A stretch of DNA of 64,000 nucleotides, taken from NCBI GenBank assembly GCA_035529315.1, contig DATKWZ010000045.1:22658-86657 (forward strand), in the 5' to 3' direction. Position numbers and translations under genes: made by a program. Under the pieces are notes generated by a model. It was not told where the DNA came from. It saw only the letters and a program-made list of their open reading frames with translations, and did no database searches. Shown here in pieces: positions 63,805 through 64,000 of this stretch (position 1 is the stretch's first letter; the number at the start of each line of letters is the position of its first letter). The stretch comes from Anaerolineae bacterium. Lineage in GTDB: Bacteria > Desulfobacterota > Desulfobacteria > Desulfobacterales > ETH-SRB1.

Positions 63805-63867
63805 GGCCCTCTTCTCCAACTAAAATGGAGAAGAACCTATAAATATAACTTAAATGGTTAAAAAAAA

Positions 63868-63896
63868 TTGACAAATAATTTTTAAATTGATAAAAA
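63868..63896 (+). promoter_or_regulatory. Probable sigma-70 promoter of tRNA-Lys
   Basis: TTGACA (63868-63873), 17-bp spacer, TAAAAA (63891-63896), about 28 bp before the mature tRNA 5' end, in an AT-rich stretch. The -35 is perfect and the -10 matches 4 of 6. Confidence 0.6.
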
Positions 63897-63923
63897 TCTC
63901 TTTTTAATTATGTTTGCAGCAGA

Positions 63924-64000
63924 GGGCCGTTAGCTCAACCAGGTAGAGCACCTGACTCTTAATCAGTAGGTTGTTGGTTCGATTCCAACACGGCCCACCA
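63924..64000 (+). tRNA. tRNA-Lys (anticodon CUU)
   Basis: 77 nt with encoded CCA. Acceptor stem GGGCCGT pairs with ACGGCCC; D arm AGCTCAACCAGGTAGAGC; anticodon loop CTCTTAA gives CTT; T arm GTTGG-TTCGATT-CCAAC. It closely follows the bacterial tRNA-Lys sequence. The outermost anticodon-stem pair is a C-T mismatch. It ends exactly at the window edge. Confidence 0.96.

Overview
The window looks like a stretch of chromosome from a Gram-negative, probably anaerobic member of the Desulfobacterota. This is inferred from gene content and style (SurA/RodZ envelope genes, C5-pathway HemL, many HD-GYP, HDOD and hybrid-kinase proteins, AT-leaning codon use, abundant small palindromic repeats), not from any marker that can be checked here. 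No rRNA, prophage or CRISPR array is visible. One tRNA-Lys closes the right edge.

Layout. 1-13 kb: the 3' part of mfd, two SurA-type chaperones, a RodZ-like protein, mgtE, recO, a GHMP kinase, glyQS and a split RdgC-like pair. 13-19 kb: recQ, a small PC4-like protein, a nucleoside phosphorylase and ligA. 18.7-19.7 kb: a decayed patch with a DUF2779 pseudogene and an IS30 transposase relic. 19.7-24 kb: a translationally coupled cassette (small protein, CBS-PAS hybrid kinase, spermidine-synthase-like protein), an Fe-S protein and a lone CBM48 protein. 24.4-30.6 kb: trpDCFBA without trpEG, then a DUF401 permease. 30.6-42 kb: housekeeping genes rnd, thrS, nth, a PP-loop ATPase, rlmN, a Ski2-like helicase, hisD and serC. 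42-58 kb, all on the minus strand: a signalling block read from right to left as three response regulators, CheW, CheR-TPR, CheW, MCP, CheA-REC, a four-helix-bundle gene, CheB and two histidine kinases. The core has the Wsp (chemosensory control of c-di-GMP) arrangement, but no GGDEF protein is present; HD-GYP regulators and hybrid kinases flank it instead. 59-62 kb: a plus-strand operon of a small domain protein, HDOD, GAF-HD-GYP and an MBL-fold hydrolase. Then hemL and tRNA-Lys(CUU).

The most unusual content lies between the genes. (1) Three near-palindromic elements of about 255 bp (11623-11879, 15369-15623, 34483-34733) have conserved arms, divergent 64-68 bp centres and TTTAG ends. Each lies 18-40 bp upstream of a plus-strand gene. 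(2) A second family has TGATGAATTCGTAAAAAG terminal inverted repeats; three copies sit 22-35 bp upstream of glyQ, trpD and hisD. (3) Short tandem repeats of 7-8 bp, different at each site, lie at gene ends, often supply the last codons and the stop, and in inverted pairs flank one intact and two decayed four-helix-bundle (23S-IVP type) genes. The intact one is wedged between cheA and cheB, and the repeat has become the N-terminus of CheB. This set of gene plus copy-specific inverted repeats is my best candidate for an undescribed mobile or repeat-associated system.
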